Positions 44,999 through 56,456 of a stretch of DNA of 64,000 nt are shown in pieces. The stretch's first letter is position 1. Every line of letters begins with the position of its first letter. This DNA comes from Macrosoma leucophasiata (lineage: Eukaryota; Arthropoda; Insecta; Lepidoptera; Hedylidae), in NCBI GenBank assembly GCA_036365455.1, contig JAWQUS010000007.1, positions 18,182,001 to 18,246,000 of the forward strand, in the 5' to 3' direction. The notes beneath the pieces were generated by a model. It saw only the letters and a list, made by a program, of their open reading frames with translations. It searched no databases and was not told the origin of the DNA. The position numbers and the translations under genes are program-made.

Positions 44999-45644
44999 GG
45001 ATTAAATAAAGAAATAATCTTTAAACACTATGAACACTGGAATCAAATAAACGATACGATCCTGGTCCACGTCAACATGCGAAAGATGGGTAGGTAAATG
45101 TTAACATTCCTGAATAAATAGGAATGTAAACATTACATTACACTATACCACTTCTTCTTTTCTTTATACCTATGAGTGTTTAGTGTTTATACCCATACAC
45201 ATTCGTACTCAAACACAGAAAAAGATAATATTGAATAACGCAAATCAAGCAGATAATTGCTAGAAACAACATTATAGATTCTGCTAGAATTCGCACAATC
45301 GAAAACATAAAAAACGAAACCAATAAAAGCTGAACAAACGTATAAAAACTTTGAGTGAATTACACATAAAACTATAAAATGTTTATTCGAAGCTAGTATG
45401 TGAGCATTAAGATTCAATTCGCCGCGGTGGCGTCGACCAGACTGAATGTCAATAAACCAGTTAGCGACAGATCGCCGGAGTACTCGTCCACACTGATTTA
45501 AAGCGATATAAAGACAATTAATGACGTCTACCCAAAATGGGCGCGTACTACGCCGTTGAATTAAATATCGATGGATAACAATGAAACCTGGCGTGTGCAG
45601 AGTTCTTTAATTTGATTCCATAAATATTTTTTATACCAATAAAT
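44999..45644. other. Intergenic DNA
   Basis: AT-rich with no recognised content; open frames here show no domain. Confidence 0.35.
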
Positions 45645-45970
45645 AGGCTGATAGACAAGCAGACAAAACACCTGATTGAACGTGATTACCAACGTCTATG
45701 GAGTTTAGCAACAAAACAGGAGTCGTCATAGTCCACATAGTCCATATTGCAGTGCCGAGGGAACACCTCAGAAGGAAATTTTCACGTTCTACAACAATAA
45801 ATGGAAGCAGAGGCCATGTAGGTACTATCAGAAGATCAAGTCAATAGTTTTCGGAATCGGGGAGTGCATGAATGAAGAGTAGAAGGGGCACGAGAAGTAG
45901 TATGCAAGAATCGGGATAGGTATTTGACGCTTTACACTATCTGCCCGTAGAAACCAGTAATGATACATAT
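45645..45970. repeat. Family B fragment and LINE C-terminal relic
   Basis: At 45,645-45,793 are decayed blocks of family B (GATAGACAAGC, ACACCTGATTG, CATATTGCAGTGCCGAGGG). At 45,823-45,970 is a relic of the LINE tail seen at 30,190-30,505, with TCGGGGAGTGCATGAATGAA and GGGGCACGAGAAGTAGTATG corresponding to the R-R-A-C-M-K ... E-A-R-E-V-C region. Confidence 0.5.
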
Positions 45971-46563
45971 TATAATACATTCTGATAAGAAACACAGATA
46001 TTTACCACCACAGGTATAAACTAAAATGCCACAAGTATAATTAAAAAGGAACTTGTTTAATAGCCGCATTTATCGATATTAAACGTTATTTCCCATAGAT
46101 GTAACTATGATGCAACATAGTACGACCATGAACTACAAGCTCGCGACCACATTATCGACTGCAATGAATTTTAATGAGGATAATAGTATTGCAATAAAAT
46201 TCATTGTCGACACTTGTACAATCGAATTAAATATAGATTATAAAGTTACACCTAAAAATATTTTAATGATACGTAGCATACTTGACATCTGTAAAACAGA
46301 TTAAAACTGAACGTATGGAATGTTTAAATAATTGGTCAGAGTTGGTACGGACGAGGACGGACGATGGCATGCGTCATGGTTCCACGCTGGGTCCTGCATC
46401 TCGAATCTCGATGACACATCGAGGCGTGTTTTAAACTTCGAACACGTTTGCTAACATCACGTAAATACCATCGAAGAAACGCGAATATTATACTTTTTAC
46501 CAACTACGGCAGAGGAAGTGCTATAGTTTACTGAAGCTGTATTTGTAACCATGTATATTATTT
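45971..46563. other. Intergenic DNA
   Basis: An ATG frame at 46,107-46,304 (65 codons) has no domain and AT-rich composition; not called as a gene. Confidence 0.3.
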
Positions 46564-46752
46564 ACTAGCGGCCCGCCCCGGCTTCGCGCGGTTGCAATGA
46601 TACCTACCCTCTCTCATTCATCTTAGCGTGATGTTATATAGCCTAAATGGGCTACCTAACACAGAAAAAATTTTTCAAATCGGATCAGTAGTTCCTGAGA
46701 TTTGCAAGCAAACAAACAAACAAACTCTTCAGCTTTATATTATTAGTATAGA
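46564..46752 (+). repeat. ACTAGCGGCCCGCCCCGGCT retroposon end
   Basis: It starts ACTAGCGGCCCGCCCCGGCT, has TTCAAATCGGATCAGTAGTT, an AAACAAACAAAC run, and ends TATATTATTAGTATAGATT. The 3' words are typical of RTE-type LINE ends in insects (inference). Confidence 0.65.
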
Positions 46753-48384
46753 TTCCTATAAAGACTAGTGGTTTCAAGATGTCTTTACAATCAGATAGTC
46801 GACTGAGTATCTCAGAATCCTAAGGTAGGTAGGTAATTAATTATTTACAGTATAAGCTTTAACGATGAAGATTTTAAGTTTTAGATTTTTAATACAGCGT
46901 GATGTATAGTTTTTAAAAGCATATTATAGTGAGATGTTAAAATAATATAACGAGTGGACTCTATACGCGGCGCGGTCTGGGAAAGTAGCCAACAACACAA
47001 GATAATAGAATGAAAGCGTGTAACACGTTTTTCTGTTATTGAAATAGCAAATGCAGCAAGCGGGAGGTTAATCCAAAGGTATTGTTAGTATGTATAGTAA
47101 ATGATCATCTAATAGGTATCGTTGCTACATACAAAGCTTCTGATTTTTCTGATTACAGTAGTTGGATAGATCTTTAAAAACATAACGAATTTGTAAAAAA
47201 CATTTTTTGATAAAGGCACGCCGTAAATCACATCATAAGCTATTAATGTGGGAATTTTCGGAGCCAGATGTCTCCCCCCCCCTACCAGGTAAATAGTTGC
47301 ATTGGGAGGTGTAAAGAAAATTACAGTGGTTATATTAATAACGAAATTAAAATTATCACAGTTAAGCAGACTTTATATGTTTATAAGTAATACTCGAACA
47401 AGTGAAAAAATGTACTTGGTGTAACACAGACCTCCATTGTGCTTGGCCCAACACACGCTTGGCCGGTTTTTATATCTATAGCCAGCTACTGTACATTTTA
47501 ATAGGTAGGTATCACTTTTCCATAGGTCTTAAATAAATTGTTTTTTTTTATAAACAAAAAGTATCTACCTACAAGACATGTTCAGATATTCGTACAACTA
47601 AAAGCATTTTACGATTCGAAATCAATATCGAATCGATAGCGGCACTTGAAAACTAGAGATTATAAGTTTGATGTAATCGCATTGATGCACTATCGCAATT
47701 CGAAGAATACGCAATTTAAACGATTTAAATCACATATTATTCATACCTATATTATGTAGTATAGGTATAATAATTATCTATTATTTCACAATACAATTTT
47801 TAATTTTGGTAAACGATTAGAAACAAAGATATCTATGATTCCTTAGTTTTTAGTTCTCTATAGTTTCTCTGTGTTCGTAGTTCTTTAAACTTGTCGTCAA
47901 CTTTTAACCTTAAACTTCCGTATCTTGTAGTTGAAAAAAACAAAGCATTGGCACAGTAACTGGTGAATCATATGATAATGAGTTTAACACGAAAAAACCA
48001 TCTTTATGACATGACCAGATAAGTGCGTTAGCGTACACCCATACATGTTCAATATACTCGTAGATATGTTAGCCATTATGAGAATAGATCTTTTGTCGAC
48101 GAGGCAATGCCTTCGCTACCTTGACCTCCTGGAGGCAATGGCAAGCAAGATATGTAGCCTATTAAAACACTAAAATCACCCGATAACACGAAGCTTTCTA
48201 CAATGTATCATCCCCTCAGGATGAGCTATCTTTGATGCAGTCATGTTATCGCCCACTATCGCCGGAGAGTGCAAAAGTTAAAGTTATTAATGGTCTCAGA
48301 AGTCTACGACTTCGGCATGTCTTACGACAATCTGTGACCAATTTATATTGACCATTTCCTGAAGACACTTGCTTTGTAAGTTAT
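46753..48384. other. Intergenic DNA
   Basis: AT-rich; a C-run at about 47,274-47,282 and a CTTGGCCGGTTTTTATATC Lepidoptera-type block at about 47,457-47,477. No gene seen. Confidence 0.35.
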
Positions 48385-48482
48385 CTGTAGGCCATACAAA
48401 TATTCGTCCCGGTGCGGGGATCGAACCCGCGACCCTTCGAATCAAACGGTCATCTCACACCGCTGGACTAATCGGGTCTTCA
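48385..48482 (-). repeat. tRNA-derived SINE head, partial
   Basis: On the minus strand it has TTAGTCCAGCGG and GGGTTCGATCCCCGCACC, as in the SINE at 26,905-27,125. It breaks off shortly after the T arm. Confidence 0.7.
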
Positions 48483-48515
48483 AGTAATACTGTAGGCACT
48501 GTAGCCTATATATTA

Positions 48516-49807
48516 GGTTGGGGAAAAAGTTTCTTCGCACATTTTAAGATAATTCAAAACATTTTTTAATATAGTTTATTTAAATTTAACTAAAGTATGT
48601 ATGTACCATTTTGTTCGATAACCTTTTGCCAACTTGTAGGTAGGGACATGATCCCATTGCTATAAAAATTTTGGGACTTCTCATCAAAATACCGCGACAA
48701 GTGGATTTGGCAGTCCTCTCGTGATGTTAACCTAACATTGCATAAAGAATTCTGAAGAGACCGAAACAGGTGGAAATCTGGAGGTGCAAGGTCAGTACTA
48801 TACGGCGGATGCATTAACACCTCCCAGCCAAACTCTCCTAATTTTTGCTGAGTGGCTATAGATGTGTGAGGTCTAGCGTTATCATGATGAAACACCACAG
48901 ACCCGATTAAGCACCCTTCTGTTGATCAATTCCGGCCGCTTTCTCTCAACTTCTTGCTTTAATCTCATCAGTTGTTCGCAGTAGAGTTCAGAATCGATAG
49001 TCCTGCCTGGTGGTAATAGCTCATAATGAACAATGCCCTTCCAATTCCACCACACACACAACATCACCTTATTGCGAGTTAACCCGGGTTTCGCCACAGT
49101 CTGTGAAGCCTGACCGGCCTTTGACCACGACCTTTTTCGCACGTTCTTGTCGTACGTGATCCACTTTTCATCACCAGTTATCAGCTTCTTCAAAAATGAT
49201 TCGGTTTCATTACGTCGTAATAAAGAATCACAAATGAGTACACGGTTCATTAGGTTTCTTTCAGTGAGCTCGTGAGGTACCCAAATATCGAGCTTTTTTT
49301 TGTACCCAGCTTTTTTCAAATGCGCCAAAACTGTTTTGTGATCAATTCTCAGTTCTTCAGCTACGTCGTAACTACTGATATGTCGATCTTGCTCCACTTT
49401 TTCAAAAACGGCATCCATTTTATCCGTAATAGGGCGACCAGAGCGAGGTGCATCTTTGACATCAAAATTTCTGGATTGAAAACGTTTAAACCAAATTTGT
49501 GCTATTCTCACAGACACTGCACTAGGTCCATAAACATCGCAATTTTTTTTCGCGGCTTGCGTTGCATTTTTACCTTTTTTGTAGTAAAATTTTAAAATAT
49601 ATCGAATTTCTTCATTAGATTCACTCATCTTGACAGTACGAAAAACAAATGAAAATCACACATTTGCCTGATTTGAATTTGGAATTATGTTCTTAAAAAT
49701 TTTAACATTCAATGATACCAAAACCAGCCAGATACAAATACTACAGCCAAAGAGATTTTATTACAAGTTCATACATACTATAATGCGAAAAGACTTTTTT
49801 CCCAACC
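48516..49807 (-). mobile_element. Mariner (DD34D) element, copy 2, transposase disrupted
   Basis: A 1,292-bp element with GGTTGGGGAAAAAGT ends, flanked by TA at 48,514-48,515 and 49,808-49,809. The transposase starts at ATG 49,628 with the helix-turn-helix half intact (D-H-K-T-V-L-A-H-L-K-K), W-V-P-H-E-L at 116-121 and the first catalytic Asp at residue 153 (T-G-D-E-K-W). At about 48,905 there are 13 bases more than in copy 1, which breaks the frame just before H-H-D-N-A-R-P-H; the rest continues in another frame to 48,590. The copies are otherwise very similar, and their lesions lie in different places. Confidence 0.93.
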
Positions 49808-49827
49808 TATTATTAACATCTACGTGA

Positions 49828-49970
49828 AACCAGTGAATTCAATGTGCCTGTGTGGAAATTACAGGGGCATACTTTACACCCAACCGGTGGCAGTGCAAAA
49901 GTAGGTACCATTTAGCGGCAAGTAGGTAGGGTAATGCGCCTACGCCGTCACTGGAACTCTTTTACTAATA
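49828..49970 (-). repeat. Family A fragment
   Basis: It retains GTGTGGAAATTACAGGGGC, the CATTTAGCGGCAAGTAGGTA block and GCCGTCACTGGAACTC in family order; the tail side is lost. Confidence 0.55.
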
Positions 49971-51539
49971 GTAGTAATAACCCTATTCGAATATTTCAAA
50001 TATTGTGGCATTTTATGCGTCCATTAATAATTGACATTGTATTACATAATAAATGTTAGTATTTGAATAATGACACAGCCAATTAAAATAACGATGTTCA
50101 ATATTTTCCTACAAAAGATCGACCCGTTATTTCGCTTGCCTATATTGGACAAACTTCGAAACAGACAAATACCTAGTTGTTAGCGATTTAAGTTCGCACA
50201 AAAATATGATAATTAAAGCCTTAAACGGATAATAGTAGCCATTAGCATAGGGCGATAGCAGCGTAGCGTGGGAGTGATCACCTGTCGCCGTGGCTTGTTT
50301 TTCTTCTCTCGAAATCGAACGAGCGAGGCAATGAGGTTTGCTATTCGAAATAACGTTTCTCAGCGGTACCTGTTTCTTTTCACCGTCTTTTTTTCTACCG
50401 TTTTTTTTAAATCAGATTCTACCTAGTAGGTATGAGAATTACACAAATTATTAAAACATGACAATGATATTTGAGTAGATACTTAGGTATCAATAGATGC
50501 TTCATTTTCATATATCCAGCTAAAGTATTTTTCACAGAGTTGAATGTATCGTAGGCCAAATACCTATATAATATACATTCCATTTTATACTGATTGTAGT
50601 GATTAACATTGCCTTCTACCCTCAAAATGCGACTTAGGTGATCTCATTTTAAAAGCCACCAGGAAGGTCCTCATTCAGTTGAACTCGTAATGCCAGGACA
50701 GCTCATGTCCATGAAGATCCCCAAAGTAAAAATCTTTACATTACCGATACTACTAAATGGTGAGACTCGAAATACAAGAAATATAAATATCCTGTTCATT
50801 TTATATTGAATATCGTTTAATTGGTTTAACATGACTATCTACAAGACTCACTCTTATTTAACCGGTTTTCATAATAGATTTAGTACCTACACCTGTAACA
50901 CAACAAAAAATATTGAAGACATGATAGCAATTACATATCTCAGGATATTAATGGATCAAATGATGACATTATATTCAGTGTATGAAATAACAACTCTGAC
51001 AATCTTTTAAGTTAATGAGATTAATAAGCTGGTAAGTAACTGTACTTATAGCAGAATGTCTTTCAACTCTTCAAAGGTTAAGGCGGTCAATTTATTGACA
51101 ACTAAATGCGTAGATATTAGTCTTGGCATTTATCTGTCCAGGGTCGGACTAAGCTGGAAAGGCCCGGGTGGCTCGATGGCTCCTTACACGCCCGGAACCC
51201 GCGGCCTAAGGCGATACTTGAGAGAAGCCCAGTGAGACAGTCCCGTCAGGCATAATGTCTGATTGATTGCCTTGACTTGATCGGCTAACAAAGACACTAT
51301 TTCAGATTTGGCTACCAAATACACAACTTAAAATGCGTCAAAAATATTTAACGGCTTCATCTCAGTCTATCTGACTGTAGTGTCAAAGACCTTTTGAAAA
51401 TAAAATCAGCTGTTTCTATCTATTATCACACGCCTCGCCTATATACAGAAAGTAACAAAACGACATAAATGTGAACGGGACCGTTTGGATCGTAACAGAA
51501 ATATCAGCTGCATTGTTACATAACACTGTTAGAAAGTAC
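49971..51539. other. Intergenic DNA
   Basis: AT-rich. A GC-richer patch at about 51,150-51,240 (GGCCCGGGTGGCTCGATGGC) resembles neither coding sequence nor a repeat recognised here. Confidence 0.35.
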
Positions 51540-52960
51540 AACTGTCGACGACGACGTACCTTAGGATTTATGCCTCCATCGGCTCTAATTAACGTGTCGG
51601 TCCGGTGGGAATTGATACTACTCGAGCTCGAGAGCTTCGGATGAATTACAGGTCGTAGAATACCTTGAAGACAATAGAGTTGTGCAATGCTACTTCACTT
51701 TCCGTTTCATTGTACGCGTTCGACAATTAATTAAAATAATATTTGAGAGTATAAATCATCTCGTGATTCAAGCTGTCGAAAATATTGAATGTACCTATAG
51801 CATTGTGAGTTGTGAGGCGGCGTACCGAAGAACAAAGAGGCGCATAACAGCCACTCACATGCATCGTTATATTGTAACCTACCGACGCATCGAAGCACAA
51901 TCAAGGATGACGCGTCGCAATCGGAATGTTGATGTAAAATGCATGCAGCACACAGTGCTAGATAATTGGACTGCGCCGTAAGTAGAAAGAGGCATCCGCA
52001 TCGACGTCCTAGTTGAGTGTAGTGAAATTTGATAAGATTCGCTCGGAAAATCGTAAAGGTGAGAGGAGGTTGTGAAGCGATGTAAGCGAGACGATCGTGT
52101 AAGATGTCGAAAGCACTTTAGAAAGGAATCGGAGTCGCGCGTGATCCGCGGCAAATTGGGCCCGCGTCTGGCGACGGGCGGCCGGCGGTGGCGTGGCGGT
52201 GGCGTGGCGGTGGCGTGGCGGTGGCGTGGCGGTGGCGTGGCGGCGACGTGCGGCAAGGTGAGCGGCCGCTGCGCCCGCGCCATGTATTGCGACACCATGC
52301 GGAACTGCCGGCCTTTGGTGTCAACCTTTTAATTACTCACTTTGCGCACTCTTTCTCTAATGCCAAATTAACATCTGATGAAACACCCAGATACAATGTA
52401 GGTACGCTAGATATTGTATTCGGAGATACTACTAGACTACTAGATACTTTTACACTAAAGAAAGATATGAAATTGAAAAAAAAAAACAGAAAAAGGAGTA
52501 AATGTACGCAAATCACGCAAACATTGCGAGACAATCCATGACGATTAATGATCAGCAAATGTGAATGTAAAGAAAAATGTAACATAAGCAGCTCGTTTGA
52601 AAAACGCTTTCGTGGAAGAATTTCATTAAATAGTGCACAATATCTCATACGTTCCGGGCGATCTCCAATCGAGGCTGGTCGGCCTCTCAATTGTGCGGCT
52701 GTTCGATGGCCGACGGCGGCGCGAGGCCGGGAACTTCAATAGGGAGTGTTTATTGCACGTGTACGCCAGGCCACGACGCGGCCAACGATGCCGCATTATT
52801 CGGATAGTTTAGTTTAGGCGATGAACTCATACGCTGGCCGTAGAGCCGAGCGTTATTTAGAGGCGGCGACGCGAGGCCCCGTCAGCTGACGCTCAGCTGT
52901 TACACTCATCAACACGGGCGAGCATTACGGCCATTCGACATACACGACCCGTCCTCCATT
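51540..52960. promoter_or_regulatory. CpG-rich block, candidate promoter or 5' exon region
   Basis: CpG-rich stretches at 52,060-52,320 and 52,640-52,930 stand in AT-rich DNA, as at insect gene starts. An AAG|GTGAGC donor lies at about 52,258-52,263 on the plus strand at the end of a frame open from 52,072. Two E-boxes CAGCTG lie 11 bases apart at 52,883-52,899. No protein domain is recognised on either strand, so whether this belongs to Fndc3 (as a distant promoter) or to an unseen gene is open. Confidence 0.3.
52186..52242. repeat. 12-bp minisatellite, GC-rich
   Basis: Nearly five tandem copies of GGTGGCGTGGCG. A frame through it would encode Trp/Arg/Gly or Ala/Val/Pro repeats, which look like translated repeat rather than protein. 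Confidence 0.85.
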
Positions 52961-53594
52961 TCTGACACCGTAATTACGTTGCCACACTGTTGATTACTGC
53001 GGATTAAAAATCTTTATGATCTAAATGCTGTAATGCGTATGTTAATAAAACAAGTCACAGTATGTTTTTGTACGGTATGTTTATGTGATAGAATTTTCGG
53101 GAAACAACATTTAAATTTAATTACAGCAAACACCAGTATTTGTAACTTTCCGAATTGCTTCCGTAGGTAGAGCTTACTCGGCCCTCAGCGACATCAGAGT
53201 CATCAGACGTAGGTATAATTGTTATAACATTTTTAGCTGCAGATGAGTTCCTTTGTTATCTTTATGGGTATGTATCATACTAACGTAATGGACTCTTTTT
53301 GATGAAATTTATAGCAACTTCCAAACTAAATTAAAATTTTGCACACGTATTAAGTAAATTACCAACGAGGACAATACAATAAAAATGTTAATTGTTTAAT
53401 CAACAAAAAAACGTTTCTTTACTACGTAAGTCAAAGTTTACGATAATATGATTTTGTATTTGTAAATACCTACCTGTATGCAAAACAAATTAAAGGATAT
53501 TTCATTTCCGAGATCAAACGATGATCTCAGAAATCTTCAAAGGTTCCTTATTGAAGTATCATAATAAAATGTAATATCGGTACATGTGACACAT
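52961..53594. other. Intergenic DNA
   Basis: AT-rich; no content recognised. Confidence 0.35.
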
Positions 53595-53723
53595 TCACTG
53601 TATCAGCGTAAATAACGTGTCACGAGCATTTAGTTTGGCGGCGAGTTCAAAGGTTTCTGTAGCTGCAGCTGTATCGACGTCCGCCAACTCCGCCACAGCG
53701 CCGACCGATTCAGATTGGGACAT
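53595..53723 (-). CDS. Candidate 42-residue acidic frame or first exon
   Basis: ATG at 53,723, just after an in-frame stop, opens M-S-Q-S-E-S-V-G-A-V-A-E-L-A-D-V-D-T-A-A-A-T-E-T-F-E-L-A-A-K-L-N-A-R-D and ends at TGA 53,597-53,595. The protein-like, acidic, Ala-rich composition and the CpG-rich DNA (53,620-53,760) set it apart from its surroundings. On the plus strand the same DNA reads as a Ser/Ala-rich frame ending S-D-W-D-I-S-Q at a good donor CAA|GTGAGG, so the strand is not settled. No family is recognised. Confidence 0.25.
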   Translation of the reverse strand: MSQSESVGAVAELADVDTAAATETFELAAKLNARDTLFTLIQ

Positions 53724-53821
53724 TAGTCAAGTGAGGGTGACAGGCCGCGCCAGACACACTATACCACATTTGACCGATAAATCTCTAATAATTGCATCAA
53801 CTCATTGTTTCTTTAGTACAT

Positions 53822-53900
53822 TTTTAACCGACTTCGAAAAAAGGAGGAGGTTCTCATTATATTCACCGACAATTTGAAAACGCCTGTACCGATTTAGATA
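53822..53900 (+). repeat. ACCGACTTCGAAAAAAGGAG repeat block
   Basis: TTTTTAACCGACTTCGAAAA followed by AAGGAGGAGGTTCTC and ACGCCTGTACCGATTTAG; a block very common in lepidopteran genomes and shared with 19,193-19,225. Confidence 0.55.
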
Positions 53901-56051
53901 ATTATTTTTTTGTTTGTGGTGCCAAGCCAATAGTGCGGCAGGCACGTTAGGACTAATGTTATGTTGTTGCAGTAGGGCTATCAAATCCAGCTATTTGGAA
54001 CGCAGTGAAATAGGCTCTTAAATTTTTTATTTGCCTTGGCACCGACTTCATACCTTTAAGTAGGTAGGTACGTAGCCCATATTGAAGTAATTGTCTTATT
54101 ATAATAATTAATAGGTTACGTGTTTTTTCCCTTGATTGATGCTCGATCTACTAATTCTCTAGGCTACATTGATTGAAAGCTCGATGAGTGTACAATTCTT
54201 AGAATCACTGGAGCTCATACTGATTGTTTCTTTTTTGTTGAATCCATTGTTTTCGTCTATTATAGGATGTCCGTTCCGAGGATAAACAAAAATATACATA
54301 CCTACAATATATTATAAATATACTTAATACCTACTACTTTGTAACATTTTGGAGCATTTATCTTGTGTGTTTTTATAAATCATCCATTAATATTTCAGTT
54401 GATTTACACATTCGTGCAATATCTATCTCCATCTACGGACAGGATGTTGTTTTCGTCAATAATATTTTTGAAGTGTGTCGAATGTTTGAAACCTTGAAAC
54501 TGTCAGTAACTTGAGAAAGCGTCAGATTTTTTACATTTTATGTACTGTCTTGTGTTACTTGTGTAGTCCTCGTGCCACAATGCATTGTATTTGAAACAGA
54601 CAACCTACGTCATCAACAAGTGATATGTTTGATTGAGACAAGATACCTACCACGACCAACGTAAACTAATGGTCGAAGAATACAATACCACCCAACGTGC
54701 ATCCAGTTTTTGCCAGATTGGTCTAGATTCGACACACACATCGAGCACATACGAATGTTGAGGCATCTACATGAGTAGTCACGCACCCGCGAGCGGACGG
54801 AGGCCAGCTCTCTCGTGCGCCTCTATACATAAATATAATCTACCATGCAACTAAATAATAGCTTTTTGATATTTAGAATACACTGCGAGTGGGTGTTGTT
54901 GCATGCGATCGCTTTATTATTTTATTTTTAGCTATCCGCTTCGCATCATTGACCGTGGAATGCTCCTGAAGTTATCTACTAATGGGTTTTCACGTAGACT
55001 ACTGTGTGGATCAACGTTACCAAAATGGTGGGTTACGATCGCAAACAGATACTATCTACAGTGAAATAATGCGCTAAAGTCCTCGTTGTTTACATTACAG
55101 TTTTCCGAAGTGCTTTCGAGTCTGCAGTTAAAAAGTATTAATTTCTAATTTGTCACTTCGTAATTACATATTAAGAAGTCGAATACCTACAACAAATATT
55201 TATTTTTTGATTTCATATATGAAGGATTAAATTATAGCTTTGGAGCTAGTGCATGGAGTACTTATAAAAATGAACGGGACGTGGCCCAAAGTTTGGAAAA
55301 CGCTGGTGTAGAGACAATTACGACGCGAATTGCGTCTAGCGTATATAATCTCGCTTCATATTATTCTAATGTTAAGTAGATATAAAGTAGAATAAACTGC
55401 CCGAGCGTGGCTGTGAAATTACCGAGTAGTCTCTCGTTCGCAGGTGCAAATCCGGAAATTCATTGTATTGATTATAAATCCATAAATAGAAGTGAATAAT
55501 GCTCTGTGTTACAGTTAAAGAGGAGCACTCCACGTGGCATACACATGTCTACATTCTACAAGTGTGTCTGAATAATAAATATGCTGTTAGCGGTAAATAT
55601 TATTCATTGTGCACCACTTCGCATTGAAGTGTAAAGAGCAAGTAGGTAGCATCGGCCCGAATGTTAGCTAATGCAATTGGAAATTAGGTTAGTCGAGCAT
55701 AAACGCAATTAGAACCTATGGCGCAGGTAGCGACGAGACTTGAAGTTGTTGACATTTGAGAACCTTGTTATTTTCGTGCTGTTATTTTGCAACTAAAGGT
55801 TGATTTTTATTAATACCAATCCGGTTTAGTCTCTAAATAATAATAATTAATTGATTGATTTAATAATACCTACAATTCATTGTCATAAGAATTATTAAAT
55901 CAAACTTTAATAAACACGACGCAAAATGCTAATTCTAAATTTTCTAACATTCAGTTATAATGTCAGACCATATTTAACAAGTTACGGACAGAGAAAGTGT
56001 ACTTGTAACTGTATCTGAAAAATATTGCGTAATAATAACCGATACGTTAGC
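53901..56051. other. Intergenic DNA
   Basis: AT-rich; no gene or clear repeat recognised. A short GC-richer stretch lies at about 54,780-54,825. Confidence 0.35.
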
Positions 56052-56279
56052 GCCCTAACGCACTAGCGGTTAGCCGCAGGAGCGGGTTGTAGCCGCGCAG
56101 CTTACCGATTTAACAATTTTATATGCAACCGCCTGTTATGTATAGTTATATATATATATATATACATAACAGGCCGTTGCATAAACTGCTTAAACTGAAA
56201 AAGCGGCTAACCGCCCGGCTACCCGCTCCCGCGATTCTTTAATACCTATTAAGCGCGCAAACCGCTAGTGCGTTAGGGC
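56052..56279. repeat. Foldback MITE, copy 1 of an adjacent pair
   Basis: GCCCTAACGCACTAGCGGTT at the left end is the exact reverse complement of the right end. Inside, GCAACCGCCTGTTATGTA pairs with TACATAACAGGCCGTTGC around a (TA)n centre. The element is 228 bp and nearly all of it folds. Confidence 0.85.
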
Positions 56280-56333
56280 TTAGGGCCACTTAGGTCGCTT
56301 AATACTAAAGACTCATTTAGCGGATTTTAGCGC

Positions 56334-56456
56334 CCGAACGCACTAGCGGTTAGCCGCTTTTAAATTTGAATATGCAACCGCCTGTGATTGTACGCACTTA
56401 ACCGCCATACAATCAAAGGCGGTTGCATATCAAACTGTAACCGTTAGTGCGTTCGG
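56334..56456. repeat. Foldback MITE, copy 2 of an adjacent pair
   Basis: CCGAACGCACTAGCGGTTA at the left matches the inverted right end with one mismatch, and ATGCAACCGCCTGTGATTG pairs with CAATCAAAGGCGGTTGCAT. It is a 123-bp relative of the element 55 bases to its left. Confidence 0.85.

Noticed and set aside
52072..52332. Trp/Arg/Gly/Val repeat frame through the minisatellite
   Set aside because: The opposite strand gives an equally open Pro/His/Arg repeat frame, so this is translated minisatellite. The donor site is noted with the CpG-rich block instead.
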